Source: Brevundimonas sp.
Lineage (GTDB): Bacteria; Pseudomonadota; Alphaproteobacteria; Caulobacterales; Caulobacteraceae
Length of the DNA: 64,000 nucleotides
Reading direction: 5' to 3'
Assembly: GCF_027484365.1 (NCBI RefSeq)
Contig: NZ_JAIXTC010000027.1
Span: 24,696 to 88,695, forward strand
The position numbers and the translations under genes were made by a program. The notes beneath the pieces were generated by a model that saw only the letters and a list, made by a program, of their open reading frames with translations, was not told where the DNA came from and ran no database searches. Shown in pieces: positions 34,901 to 44,179 of this stretch. Each line of letters starts with the position of its first letter. Position 1 is the stretch's first letter.

Positions 34901-37039
34901 ATGTCGATGTCGATGAAGCGTTATTTGTGGGGCTCCGCTGCTAGCGCTCTGGTGCTCGGACTTACAGGCCCTGTAGCGGCGCAAGCCAATCCTCAGGCGG
35001 ATACTCAGGCTGCGTCTCAGGATGCTGCTCCACAGGAAGAATCTCAGCTCGACGAGATTGTCGTCACGGCTCGGAAGACGTCTGAAAACAATCAACGAGC
35101 AGCCGCGACCATCGTCGCCGTCTCTGGCGAAGAGCTTTCGAACCGCGGGGTGAGCGATCCGCAGGCGCTCGAAAAGTTCCTTCCCAGCGCCAGTCTGCGC
35201 CGGCAAGGACCGGTTACCCAGGTCTTCATTCGCGGCGTCGGCACCCGCAGCGACTTGCCGAACTTCGCCGCAGCTTCGGCCCTGACTTACAACGGTCTGA
35301 TCGTTCAGCGGTACGGTACTTTTGGTCTCACCTCCGACCTCGATCGCGTTGAGTCGATCGCTGGCCCCCAAGGGACCCTGTACGGCGGTAACGCGGCCGG
35401 CGGCGCTGTGAACCTCTTCTCGGCCAGGCCGAGAAATGATGGCTCGGGCCGTGCGTCGCTGGAGGTTGGTGATTTTGAAGCTTTCCGCGCCTCCGTCGCG
35501 GCGAATGTATCTCTGACCGACGATCTGAGCGGCCGTGTCGGCTTCGACTACAACACTCGCGACGCTTATTATTCCGCAGGGATCAACACCCAGAACAATT
35601 ACAGCGGGCGAGCGGGGCTGCTCTACAGCCCATCAGATGATTTCTCGACCTACATTTTCTACAACCATGCGCGGGATACGGGGCGGCCGATCACCACGCT
35701 CGTCGCAAGCCCGTTTGCCAACCCGGATCCCTACCAGTTGCGGACCACAGGTGTGAACGGCAACCCGATTGACGGACGGTTTACCCGCCAGGACAACGTC
35801 AGCGACATCATCGGCACCAACGTTGATTTCAACATCGGTGGTAACGAGTTCACCTACATTGGCGGTTACATCGATTTCACCGCTGATTACGAATACTATG
35901 TCGGCCTCACAGGGAACCAACTCCAGGTGTTCGACCACGAACGGCAATTTTCCCAAGAACTTCGTTGGAATCGTACGCTCGGAAATCTGAAACTGTCATC
36001 CGGCTTGTTCTATCTGCGTAACCTCACTGAGTTCAACGACTCACAGCTTCGCTTTACGTCGGCGACAGCGAGCACGCGAGTTCTGTTGAACATCACCGAT
36101 CAAGAGAACACGACCACCGCGGCTTACGCCCAAGGCGTTCTCTCGCTCAGCGACCGGCTGCGGGTGACGCTGGGCGGCCGCGTGACCCGAGATACGATTG
36201 ACGCGGAGGGCGTCGGCGCTATCGCTGCAGGCCAGACCGTTGGCCCCCGCATCGATTTTGACCGTGGAGCCACTCATACAGACTACAAAATCGGGGTCGA
36301 CTACGACCTGGCCGAGCAGGTTCTGGTGTATGCCAACCTGCAATCCGGCTACATTCCGTTCGGCTATAATCCCGACGTAGCTCCGACCCCCATCGTTCCG
36401 GAGTCGCAACTGACTGCCTACTCGGCCGGCGTGAAGTCCAGGTTCTTCGATAACCGCCTCGAAGTGAACGCCGAGACCTATTACTACGAGTACGAAAACT
36501 TCCAGGCTATTCAGTTTGTGAATGAGACTGGCAGGTCGACTGTTCTCAATGCGGAGTCGTCGACGATTTACGGCCTTGATCTCAGCATCCGAGCGCGGGT
36601 TACGCCGGATACGAGCCTGAACGCCGCTATGGTTCTGCAGCGGGCTCGGTACGAAACGTTCAACGGCGTGGGTTACAACTTTAATGACAACCAGATGATC
36701 AACGCGCCGGATCTGGTCGTTCAGGCGGGGATTCAGCACACCTTCTCGCTTGGCACGGCTGGCGATCTGGAAGCGCGCGCCGACACCTTCTATTCCGACG
36801 GCCACTTCGGCAGTTTCAACAACTTCCCGAATTCGCGACAGCAGTCGTACTCGAAAACGGACGTGTCGATCACCTACACCCCGCCAAGTGGCATGTGGAA
36901 TGTGCAAGCTTTCGTCAGAAATCTTGAGGATGAAGCGGTCTATACGGCCCTTCAGGCCGGCACCACGATAACCGCCTCTGGGAGCGGCGGCCTGGAGGCT
37001 CCTCGGACTGTCGGCGTACGCTTTGGCGTAAACTGGTAG
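34901..37039 (+). CDS. TonB-dependent receptor of the gallate island
   Basis: A 712-aa outer-membrane receptor. It has a signal peptide ending VAAQ (about residue 27), a Gln/Ala-rich linker, a TonB-box region LDEIVVTARKTSENNQ, a plug (RVESIAGPQGTLYGGNAAGG) and a barrel ending VGVRFGVNW. Its own operator/promoter precedes it and a terminator follows, so it is a single-gene unit of the regulon. Its substrate is presumably the aromatic compound fed into this pathway. TonB-dependent uptake of lignin-derived aromatics is known in Sphingobium. Its codons are less G/C-biased than those of the receptor at 19146. Confidence 0.92.
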   Translation: MSMSMKRYLWGSAASALVLGLTGPVAAQANPQADTQAASQDAAPQEESQLDEIVVTARKTSENNQRAAATIVAVSGEELSNRGVSDPQALEKFLPSASLRRQGPVTQVFIRGVGTRSDLPNFAAASALTYNGLIVQRYGTFGLTSDLDRVESIAGPQGTLYGGNAAGGAVNLFSARPRNDGSGRASLEVGDFEAFRASVAANVSLTDDLSGRVGFDYNTRDAYYSAGINTQNNYSGRAGLLYSPSDDFSTYIFYNHARDTGRPITTLVASPFANPDPYQLRTTGVNGNPIDGRFTRQDNVSDIIGTNVDFNIGGNEFTYIGGYIDFTADYEYYVGLTGNQLQVFDHERQFSQELRWNRTLGNLKLSSGLFYLRNLTEFNDSQLRFTSATASTRVLLNITDQENTTTAAYAQGVLSLSDRLRVTLGGRVTRDTIDAEGVGAIAAGQTVGPRIDFDRGATHTDYKIGVDYDLAEQVLVYANLQSGYIPFGYNPDVAPTPIVPESQLTAYSAGVKSRFFDNRLEVNAETYYYEYENFQAIQFVNETGRSTVLNAESSTIYGLDLSIRARVTPDTSLNAAMVLQRARYETFNGVGYNFNDNQMINAPDLVVQAGIQHTFSLGTAGDLEARADTFYSDGHFGSFNNFPNSRQQSYSKTDVSITYTPPSGMWNVQAFVRNLEDEAVYTALQAGTTITASGSGGLEAPRTVGVRFGVNW

Positions 37040-37079
37040 TCCGCCTTCTTCCAACTTCCAGCCTTCCCATGAACTTGAC

Positions 37080-37116
37080 GCCGCTCGTCCGAAAGGACGG
37101 GCGGCGCTTTCTTTTG
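37080..37116 (+). terminator. Rho-independent terminator
   Basis: A stem GCCGCTCGTCC / GGACGGGCGGC with a GAAA loop is followed by a T-rich tail (GCTTTCTTTT). It lies 40 bases after the TonB receptor stop. Confidence 0.85.
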
Positions 37117-37165
37117 CTAATGCGACGACAGGATTGGGCACTGCGGCAGAACGACCATCAACAAA

Positions 37166-37177
37166 TCAATACATTGA
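37166..37177 (+). promoter_or_regulatory. MarR-type operator candidate 4 with -35-like box
   Basis: TCAATACATTGA overlaps a consensus TTGACA. It lies 70 bases before gallate dioxygenase, downstream of the terminator at 37080. Confidence 0.62.
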
Positions 37178-37247
37178 CAATGAGGGTCGGCGTGCTACCC
37201 CTCTTCGCAGACTAGCTCGGAGAAGCTGGCGCTAGCGGAGGACTGTC

Positions 37248-38489
37248 GTGGCGACCATCATCGGCGGCATCGGAACATCGCACGTTCCAACCATCGGCGT
37301 CGCCTATGACAAAGGGCGTTCCAATGACCCGGCATGGGCCCCGCTGTTTGAAGGCTACAAGCCGGTAGCCGCGTGGCTTGCCGAGCATAAGCCCGACGCA
37401 CTGATCGTCTTCTACAACGACCATGCCTCACAGTTTTTCTTTGATCGCTACCCAACATTCGCCCTGGGCATAGCGGATGAACACCCCCTCGCAGACGAGG
37501 GCTCCGGGTTGCGACCTTTGCCTTCGATCAAGGGTTGGCCCGAGCTCTCGTCCCACCTCCTCGACGTCCTGGTGGAGGACGAGTTCGACATTACTGTTAT
37601 TCAGGATGGGGCCCTGGATCACGGCTGCCATTCGCCCCTGCCGCTTCTCTGGCCGCACGTGCCGGACTGGCCGGGCGCGATTATCCCAATCGCGATCAAT
37701 GTCCTGCACTTCCCGCTACCAACAGCGAACCGGTGCTATCGTCTCGGGCAGTCCATTCGACGCGCAGTACAGTCGTTCGCCGGCGACGCGAGGATCGCCG
37801 TCGTCGGAACCGGCGGACTGTCCCATCAAGTTCACGGTGAGCGAACGGGTTTCAACAATGAGGGTTGGGACACCGAGTTCCTCGATCTGATCCGGGATGA
37901 TCCCGAAGCGCTGACCCGGCTGCGGCACGCGGACTATATCGTCCGAGGCGGCGCGGAGAGCGTCGAGATGATCATGTGGCTGGCCATGCGCGGCGCCCTC
38001 GGCGGCGCTGTGCACGAACTGCACCGCGCATATTACCTCGCCACCACGACGGCTATGGCTGTGACCTTGTACGAGCCGACGGAGTTTGGAGATGACGCCG
38101 ACCAACCCTCAGGAGACGGGTATGAGCCCGGCGCTCGCGAGCGGGCAGGGCTAGATGGTCTGGAAGGCACCTATGTCTTCGATAGTCGCGTGGCCCGCGC
38201 GAGCATGCCGCTTAACCGCTTTCTCTGGCAGCTGACTGACGCGAACAAGCGCGTGGAGATCGGCACGGATTGGGAAGCGGCGATGGAATCTGCGGACCTC
38301 GGAGCCACGGAACGCGAAATGATTCGCGCGCGTGACTGGATCGGTCTCATTCACCAGGGCGCCAACTTCTTCTTGCTTGAGAAACTCGCCCGCGTGTCGG
38401 GCGTGCCCAACCTCGAAATGTACGCCCAGATGCGCGGCGAAGAATTCGAAGAATTTATGCAAACCCGTCGCGTCCCGGACGCCCGGTAA
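37248..38489 (+). CDS. galA: Gallate dioxygenase (LigB-LigA fusion)
   Basis: A 413-aa class III extradiol dioxygenase. Residues 1-~280 are LigB-like, with metal and catalytic His in GTSHVPTIG (His12), NDHASQFF (His59) and LDHGCHSPLP, and GGLSHQVHGERTG. Residues ~300-405 are LigA-like (FLWQLTDANKRVEIGTDWEAAM...LIHQGANFFLLEKLARV). The one-chain fusion of about 415-420 residues is the hallmark of gallate dioxygenases (GalA/DesB), whereas protocatechuate 4,5-dioxygenases have separate subunits. It opens gallate to 4-oxalomesaconate. It leads an operon with a permease and a class II aldolase-fold protein. Confidence 0.9.
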   Translation: MATIIGGIGTSHVPTIGVAYDKGRSNDPAWAPLFEGYKPVAAWLAEHKPDALIVFYNDHASQFFFDRYPTFALGIADEHPLADEGSGLRPLPSIKGWPELSSHLLDVLVEDEFDITVIQDGALDHGCHSPLPLLWPHVPDWPGAIIPIAINVLHFPLPTANRCYRLGQSIRRAVQSFAGDARIAVVGTGGLSHQVHGERTGFNNEGWDTEFLDLIRDDPEALTRLRHADYIVRGGAESVEMIMWLAMRGALGGAVHELHRAYYLATTTAMAVTLYEPTEFGDDADQPSGDGYEPGARERAGLDGLEGTYVFDSRVARASMPLNRFLWQLTDANKRVEIGTDWEAAMESADLGATEREMIRARDWIGLIHQGANFFLLEKLARVSGVPNLEMYAQMRGEEFEEFMQTRRVPDAR

Positions 38490-38513
38490 ACACCAGTTCC
38501 AACGGGAGGCTTC

Positions 38514-39866
38514 ATGGACGCGCGGCGAACACTGGCAAACGTAATCGATGAGGCGCCCCTCAGGCGCTACCATCTGCAGATCTTCCTTATCTGTTTTGCC
38601 ACAGCCGTGGTGGACGGCCTCGACAATCAGATGGTCGGATTCTCCGCCCAGGCCATTTCTGCTGATCTGGGTATCCCGATCGCTGAGTTCGGCGGGATTT
38701 TTTCGGCTGGTGCGGCGGGAGCCCTCGTTGGAGCCTTGTCGCTCGGCACGGTCGCCGATCGCATTGGACGCAAGATGGCTCTGAGCCTGTGCACCTTGCT
38801 CTTTGCTGTTCTGACCCTCGCCACCGTTTTGGCACGTTCAACCAATGAGCTGATGCTGCTGCGCTTTATCGCGGGCATTGGCCTCGGCGGGGCCATGCCG
38901 ATCTTCCTCACCATGGTTTCGGAGTATGCGCCTAAGCGCCACCGTGCCCTGGCGACGGGAGTGCTGTGGTGCGGCTACCCCATCGGAGGCCTGGTGGGGT
39001 CCTCGCTTGGCGCAATCCTGCTGCCGGTGTCGGGATGGCAGACGATCTTTCTTCTGGGCGGCGGCCTGGCCCTGTTCGTCGTCATCCTGCAGATTACCTT
39101 GCTCCCTGAGTCCGTCCAGTTCTTGGCTTTGCGGGAGAAGGGCGCGAACCGCATAAGGCGTATTTTGACCCGCCTGAGCCCCGGCACAGATGTCGATCAG
39201 ATCGATATCTTGCCCAGCTCTACCGGGGCCGTCACCAAGGCGCCGGTGTGGGGCCTGTTCACGAGCGGTCGCCTGGGCTTGACCCTGCTGTTGTGGGTTC
39301 CACTGTTCTGTACCTTCCTGATCAGCAACTTCTTCGTTCTGTGGTCGCCAGCTCTTCTCACACAGGCAGGCTACAGCGTGTCGCTGGCGGCCTCGATGGT
39401 GGCGCTCAACAACTTCGCTGCCATTCCGAGCCAGGCGGCCGCGGGCTTCGTCATCGATCGCAAGGGACCCTTCCTGCTGGTGATCGGTAGCTACATCGGC
39501 CTGATAGCGATCTGCCTCGTTCTCTCCACCCTGCTGCATGTCGTGCCGGTAATCGCGGCATCAATGATTATCATTGGTCTTCTGCAAGGGCCTGGGATCG
39601 CGGGCATGGTCTATGTTGCGACCCGCGTATATCCGCCAGCAATGCGCTCAACGGGTGTGGGTTGGGCGCTCGGGATCGGGCGAACCGGGCAGATCGTTGG
39701 TTCTCTGGTCGTCGGCGGCATGGTGGCAGCCGAACTGCCTATCAGGTTCATCTTCGCGGGCATCGCCTTCCCTGCCCTGGTCGCGACGGTTAGCGCACTC
39801 GTACTCAGCCTGATCATCCGATCGCGCGCCGAGGCCTATCCGGAATTGCAAAGGAAACACGGCTGA
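38514..39866 (+). CDS. MFS aromatic acid transporter (AAHS family)
   Basis: A 450-aa permease with 12 membrane segments. VVDGLDNQMVGFSAQAI in helix 1 corresponds to the DG(Y/L)D motif of the AAHS family, and GTVADRIGRKMAL is the conserved cytoplasmic loop. Members carry protocatechuate, 4-hydroxybenzoate or gallate with protons. It lies 24 nt after gallate dioxygenase and overlaps the following gene by 1 nt, so it is probably the gallate (or precursor) importer. Confidence 0.88.
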   Translation: MDARRTLANVIDEAPLRRYHLQIFLICFATAVVDGLDNQMVGFSAQAISADLGIPIAEFGGIFSAGAAGALVGALSLGTVADRIGRKMALSLCTLLFAVLTLATVLARSTNELMLLRFIAGIGLGGAMPIFLTMVSEYAPKRHRALATGVLWCGYPIGGLVGSSLGAILLPVSGWQTIFLLGGGLALFVVILQITLLPESVQFLALREKGANRIRRILTRLSPGTDVDQIDILPSSTGAVTKAPVWGLFTSGRLGLTLLLWVPLFCTFLISNFFVLWSPALLTQAGYSVSLAASMVALNNFAAIPSQAAAGFVIDRKGPFLLVIGSYIGLIAICLVLSTLLHVVPVIAASMIIIGLLQGPGIAGMVYVATRVYPPAMRSTGVGWALGIGRTGQIVGSLVVGGMVAAELPIRFIFAGIAFPALVATVSALVLSLIIRSRAEAYPELQRKHG

Positions 39867-40594
39867 TGACCAGCGCCATCGAGCTCGCCAAGTCTGATTT
39901 GGCGGTCGCCAATCGCATTCTCGCCCATGAAGGCGTCATGGACGCCTACGGACACGTGAGCGTTCGTCATCCTGAACGTCCCGATCGGTTCCTGCTCTCA
40001 CGGTCGCTGAGCCCCGCTCTCGTGGAAGCCGAAGACATCATGGAGTTCGAGCTGGACGGGACAGTGGTGGGTGATGATCCCCGACCGCCTTATTTGGAGC
40101 GGTTCATTCACGGGGCCATTTACGCGAAGCGTGACGACATTGTCGCGGCAGCCCACAGCCATGCGAGTGAAGTCTTGCCCTTCACAGTCTCGGATGCCCC
40201 TCTTCGCCCTGCGATCCACAGCTCCGGCGTCATAGGTCATGAGATACCGGTCTGGGATATTCGGGATCGCTTCGGCGATACGAATATGCTCGTCGTGAAC
40301 GACGTGCAGGGCTCCGACCTCGCCGAACGGATGGGCGTATGCGACGTGGTTCTAATGCGGGGACACGGGTTCTCAGCCGGCGCGCGCAGTCTCGTCGAGT
40401 TGATCCGGATCTGCGTGTATTTGCGCGTCAATGCGACCGTTGTGACCCAGGCATCCCAGCTCGGCGCGGTGACCTATCTAAGCGAGGGCGAGGTGGAGCG
40501 TATCCGGGATGTCCGGCCCGACTCTCCCGAGGTTCGTCGGGCCTGGCAGTATTGGGCGACGCGGGCGGGCTGCGCGCATCTCGTGCGAGCCTAG
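39866..40594 (+). CDS. Class II aldolase/adducin-family protein
   Basis: A 242-aa class II aldolase-fold protein. A metal site is visible in the conserved Glu of LERFIHGAIYAKRDD (Glu78), His97 and His99 in AAHSHASEV, and His in MRGHGFSAGA. The fold includes aldolases, epimerases and some aromatic-acid decarboxylases such as the 3,4-dihydroxyphthalate type. Placed behind gallate dioxygenase and an aromatic permease, it is more likely to decarboxylate a hydroxylated aromatic acid, or to split a ring-fission product, than to act on a sugar. Its ATG overlaps the permease stop. The reaction is not settled. Confidence 0.82.
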   Translation: MTSAIELAKSDLAVANRILAHEGVMDAYGHVSVRHPERPDRFLLSRSLSPALVEAEDIMEFELDGTVVGDDPRPPYLERFIHGAIYAKRDDIVAAAHSHASEVLPFTVSDAPLRPAIHSSGVIGHEIPVWDIRDRFGDTNMLVVNDVQGSDLAERMGVCDVVLMRGHGFSAGARSLVELIRICVYLRVNATVVTQASQLGAVTYLSEGEVERIRDVRPDSPEVRRAWQYWATRAGCAHLVRA

Positions 40595-40616
40595 CGCCTG
40601 AAAACGTAGCCTCGGG

Positions 40617-41126
40617 CTAGAGAGGCATCGCTCCAAGTTCGTCCAGGCGATCGTTGGCGCCTTTGATTTTCACCGCAAGCGCCGCTCGCAGAGCCTCGAA
40701 AAGCTTCTGGTTCACTTCGGGGTCGTCAGCCCGGAACTCCTCGTCCGCCTTACGCAAGATGCCGACGGCTTGTTTGAGGCGTTCTTCCCCCGTCTTGCTC
40801 AAGCTGACTACTCGCGCCCGTGCATCCTTTGCATGGCTGCTGATGTCGACGAGACCCTTCTTGTCGAGTTTCTGCATGACCTGGGACGCCAAGGCGGTGC
40901 TGCAGCCGCACGCGTCTGCAAGCTCGCGCTGGGTGACGCCTTTGACGTTCGCCTCCAACAACCAGCCCAAACCGATCAGAAGGACGAACTGCATCTCGGT
41001 CAGGTCAATTTCAGCGAGGCCGGCATTGAGCTTGCGATGCCATATCGAGGACATCAGGCGCAGCTGGTAACCAAGGACGTCGTACGACGAGGTGTAGCCT
41101 GAAATCTCGGAAAGTTTCAAAGTCAT
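40617..41126 (-). CDS. MarR-family transcriptional regulator
   Basis: A 169-aa winged-helix regulator. The dimerisation helices flank a wHTH at ~50-115 (TQRELADACGCSTALASQVMQKLDKKGLVD), followed by the beta-wing with ARARVVSLSKTGEERL. MarR proteins are usually repressors released by phenolic ligands, and this is the only MarR gene among the island units. A dyad TCAA-N4-TTGA occurs before seven nearby units and a weak copy is near its own start, so it is the likely repressor. It is convergent with the aldolase-fold gene, with only 22 bases between them. Confidence 0.9.
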   Translation of the reverse strand: MTLKLSEISGYTSSYDVLGYQLRLMSSIWHRKLNAGLAEIDLTEMQFVLLIGLGWLLEANVKGVTQRELADACGCSTALASQVMQKLDKKGLVDISSHAKDARARVVSLSKTGEERLKQAVGILRKADEEFRADDPEVNQKLFEALRAALAVKIKGANDRLDELGAMPL

Positions 41127-41185
41127 GCCTGCGGCGCCGGATGCTGGGGGAGACCCGAGCGGGTATAAGTCACGTAGCCCTTAAA

Positions 41186-41197
41186 TCAACGCGGTCG
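41186..41197 (-). promoter_or_regulatory. Weak MarR-type operator half-site upstream of marR
   Basis: TCAACGCGGTCG retains the left half TCAACGCG of the island operator but not the right. It lies about 60 bases upstream of the MarR gene and could allow weak autoregulation. Confidence 0.3.
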
Positions 41198-41240
41198 CTG
41201 CGGTCGCAGAGAGTAGTGTGGTCGTTGGCTCCCCGCTGCT

Positions 41241-42467
41241 TCAAGCGAGAGACTTTATCGGGCTTGTCACATCTGCGATGGTCTCATCAGAGGCCGTTGA
41301 TCTGCGGGTCACCAGCGACCGGCCCTGGATGTAGTCTCGAGGCGCGTTGATACAATCGAGTGCGATCACAACACCGTCGCGCTTGTAGACGATCGAGAAG
41401 CTGCGTGACGCGATGTCTCCCCGTACGATCGCCCGGTCAAAATCCAGGGACAGCCCCGCTGTTTGGAGTTTGAGGTCATATTGATCTGACCAGAACCACG
41501 GCAGGGCGTCGTAGTCAGCACCTTTTCCAACTAGCTCGGCTGCGACCACGGCCGCCTGATCATGCGCATTCTGGACGGACTCAAGGCGTAGAACCCGGCC
41601 ATCGCCGTAAGCGTTCACGTGCGCGGCGCAATCACCGATCGCGTAGACGTCGGGCAGGGTCGTGCGGCACCTGCTGTCAACGAGGACGCCGCCGGCTCCA
41701 AGCTCAGCTCCCGCTTGCTGCAAAGGGTCGATAAGGGGGTCGATTCCGATTCCAATGAGCAGCAAGTCAGCTGGAAGGTTCTCGCCGTCCTCCAGCGTCA
41801 AGCTTGCTACGACGCCGTCTTGAGCTTCGACTGCGGCAACCTTGGCGTTGAGGCGAATATCCACACCTTGCCGGGTGTGCTCCGCATGGAGAAAGTCCGA
41901 CAGGGGCTCGCTCGCAGAGCGGCTCAGGAGCCGCGGAGAAGTCTCCACGAGGGTCACCGTTCGGCCGAGGTTTACCAGCGCAGCGGCCACCTCAAGCCCA
42001 ATATAACCTCCGCCGACGACAACGATGTTGGTGGCCCGAGACAGAGCAATCTGAATCGCTTCCGCGTGCGCACGATTTCGCAGGTAGTGAACGCCATGCA
42101 GGTCGTCGGGAACGCAGGGCAGGCGGCGAGGGCTCCCGCCCGCGGCCCAGATGAGCTTCGCGTATCCGAGCAACCCACCATCATCTAGAGCGACGGTGTG
42201 GGCTTCGGCATCGATGGAGATCACCCGGCGGCCGAGCAGAAGCTCAATACCTTGCTCTTTCCAGAAGGCCGATGGCCGGATGGCGCCCTGTTCAAAATCG
42301 TAGGCGTCAGACAACGCGTCCTTTGACAAGGGGGGACGCTCGTACGGCAGGTGTGCCTCATCGGTGACGATGCTGATGGAGCCTTCGAAACCAGACTGTC
42401 GCAGCGAAATCGCCGCTTGGGCGCCGGCGTGACCTGAGCCGACGATCAGAACATCAAAAGACTTCAT
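41241..42467 (-). CDS. FAD/NAD(P)H ferredoxin reductase of a Rieske oxygenase
   Basis: A 408-aa pyridine-nucleotide-disulphide-type reductase without redox cysteines. The FAD motif DVLIVGSGHAGAQAA is at the start, RPPLSKD follows, the NAD motif is IVVVGGGYIGLEVAAAL, and the second FAD contact is in VYAIGDCAAHVN. This is the BphA4/ferredoxin-reductase family. The ATG at 42467 starts right at the FAD strand; the 22-residue upstream extension overlaps the ferredoxin gene. It delivers NAD(P)H electrons to the Rieske ferredoxin encoded just upstream. Confidence 0.88.
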   Translation of the reverse strand: MKSFDVLIVGSGHAGAQAAISLRQSGFEGSISIVTDEAHLPYERPPLSKDALSDAYDFEQGAIRPSAFWKEQGIELLLGRRVISIDAEAHTVALDDGGLLGYAKLIWAAGGSPRRLPCVPDDLHGVHYLRNRAHAEAIQIALSRATNIVVVGGGYIGLEVAAALVNLGRTVTLVETSPRLLSRSASEPLSDFLHAEHTRQGVDIRLNAKVAAVEAQDGVVASLTLEDGENLPADLLLIGIGIDPLIDPLQQAGAELGAGGVLVDSRCRTTLPDVYAIGDCAAHVNAYGDGRVLRLESVQNAHDQAAVVAAELVGKGADYDALPWFWSDQYDLKLQTAGLSLDFDRAIVRGDIASRSFSIVYKRDGVVIALDCINAPRDYIQGRSLVTRRSTASDETIADVTSPIKSLA

Positions 42468-42477
42468 CGCAGCGCTC

Positions 42478-42819
42478 TCAGGCGGCCTGTGATTCTCGGG
42501 CCTGGGGCAGGACGTAGACCACGCCGTCCTCAACGCGCGTCGGGTAGCTCTTCACTGCCACGTGACAAGGCGCTGCGACCGCGGCGCCGGTCCGCAAGTC
42601 GAAACTGCCTTGGTGGAGGGGGCAGAAGACCTGGTCACCTTCGACAACTCCGTCTGACAGGCGGGCGAACGCATGGCTGCAGATATTGCCAAGGCTGAAA
42701 GCCTCGTCATCCACCCGGCAGACCACCAGTTCGAGATCGCCGATCTTCACCATCGATGGGTACTCGTCATCGATCGAGTTGAGGGTGATCGTGGGTACCC
42801 AATCTCCGCCTTCGCTCAT
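42478..42819 (-). CDS. Rieske-type [2Fe-2S] ferredoxin
   Basis: A 113-aa ferredoxin with the two Rieske motifs ICSHAFA (Cys47, His49) and CPLHQGSFD (Cys66, His69). It carries electrons from the reductase to the terminal oxygenase. The gene overlaps the oxygenase by 4 nt and lies 10 nt before the reductase, giving a complete three-component system in the order oxygenase, ferredoxin, reductase. Confidence 0.92.
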   Translation of the reverse strand: MSEGGDWVPTITLNSIDDEYPSMVKIGDLELVVCRVDDEAFSLGNICSHAFARLSDGVVEGDQVFCPLHQGSFDLRTGAAVAAPCHVAVKSYPTRVEDGVVYVLPQARESQAA

Positions 42820-44138
42820 CGCGCGGTCTCGGCCCGCATCGCCCTGAGCGTGTGGATGGGTGGGTTGAGCAGGTAGTCCGCGCCAATGTCGTCCGCGAGC
42901 TTGAGCAGCACTGCGGGGTCGTCGGGCGAGCCAGCGAGTTCGGAGATGGGGACAACGCGGTCGTTCGCGAAGGTCGGCGGCAGTTCGGCCGCGGTGCGAT
43001 AGAAGCCGACCGGATCCTTGCCGTTGCTCACCGCCTTGATGCCCATCCGGACAAAGCGGCGGAACATGACGATGCCGCGATCGTGGGTGCCCAGGTGTTC
43101 AAGAGCGATCGGATTGATCTTGCCTTGGCCAACCTGGGCCTCGTGGTCGCCGGGCAGATACTGACGCTCGGTGTAAGGCCGATCTTCGTGTTGGCCGAAG
43201 ACCTCAAGGGCACGCCGCTTCTCGAACGGGATATCTTCTTCGTCGGAGACGTGGCTGATGAAGAAGTTGATGCTGTTTTCGTCGTCGACGGGCAGGGTGA
43301 AGAAGGTGATGAAGGGAGGAGTAGCGGCCTTGGCTTCGATTCCACCCTCGAAGATCGAGCTGATACAGTGGATGGTCGGGCCGTAAAACTCCGCTGATCG
43401 AACCCAGATGTTATCGCCCGAGCGACGCGCCGCGAGGTACATGCATCCGGCCGGCGTCTCCATGAAGGTGATCTCCGGGAAGCCCTCGAACTCATCGGCA
43501 AAGTGCTCCACGCCCCGTCGCTGTGGAATGACGTGGAGAATATTTGTGTGGTGGGGATCGACCACGTTTTCTTTGATCTGGACCCAGTTGCACTCGAGTT
43601 CCAGCCGCACGCCGGGGACCAGACGGACGCCAGGAACGTCGAAGCGATCGAGCATCGGGAAGGCGGGAATGTCGTTGGGCGGTCCCATGTAGACGAAGAC
43701 GATGCCGGCGAAGACATGGGTTGGATAACCGCCCTGGGTGACTTCACATTTCAGCCGCTCTTCGTTCGGATCGCCCGGGATCTCCAGCAGGGTGCCATCG
43801 GGGGCGAACAGTCGGCCGTGATAGCAACAGCGCAACCCGGTCTGTTCGACGATGCCGAACTCCAGAGAGGTGTTTCGGTGGCAGCAATGAAGATGGAGCA
43901 CGCCGACTTCGCCTCGGCCGTTCCTGAAGGCTACCAGGTCTTCGCCAAGGGCACGCACCCGCAGAGGCAGTTCGCCCAACTCGTCGAGATAGGCGACCGG
44001 ATGCCAATAGCGGCGGAGATATTCACCGCCCGGCGTTCCTCGGCCGACGCCACACAGAAAGATGTCGGGCTCAGCGACCTGCTTGCGGTAATAACCATCG
44101 TAGGCGCCCGGACTGCGCGTTAGTGTTTCGGACGGCAA
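42816..44138 (-). CDS. Rieske non-haem iron oxygenase, alpha subunit
   Basis: A 440-aa terminal oxygenase. The Rieske cluster ligands are in HCCHRN (Cys85, His87) and RCCYHG (Cys104, His107). The mononuclear iron site is in VVDPHHTNILH (Asp194, His197, His202). The overall form (one subunit, about 440 aa, LRRYWHPVAYLDEL start) is that of phthalate 4,5-dioxygenase / O-demethylase-type oxygenases. A hydroxylation or O-demethylation that produces gallate is plausible, for example from a methoxylated benzoate, but the substrate is inferred. An operator lies 42 bases upstream. Confidence 0.9.
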   Translation of the reverse strand: MPSETLTRSPGAYDGYYRKQVAEPDIFLCGVGRGTPGGEYLRRYWHPVAYLDELGELPLRVRALGEDLVAFRNGRGEVGVLHLHCCHRNTSLEFGIVEQTGLRCCYHGRLFAPDGTLLEIPGDPNEERLKCEVTQGGYPTHVFAGIVFVYMGPPNDIPAFPMLDRFDVPGVRLVPGVRLELECNWVQIKENVVDPHHTNILHVIPQRRGVEHFADEFEGFPEITFMETPAGCMYLAARRSGDNIWVRSAEFYGPTIHCISSIFEGGIEAKAATPPFITFFTLPVDDENSINFFISHVSDEEDIPFEKRRALEVFGQHEDRPYTERQYLPGDHEAQVGQGKINPIALEHLGTHDRGIVMFRRFVRMGIKAVSNGKDPVGFYRTAAELPPTFANDRVVPISELAGSPDDPAVLLKLADDIGADYLLNPPIHTLRAMRAETAR

Positions 44139-44179
44139 AATATCTCTCCCGAACTCGCATTCAGAGTGCGATTATTTGA

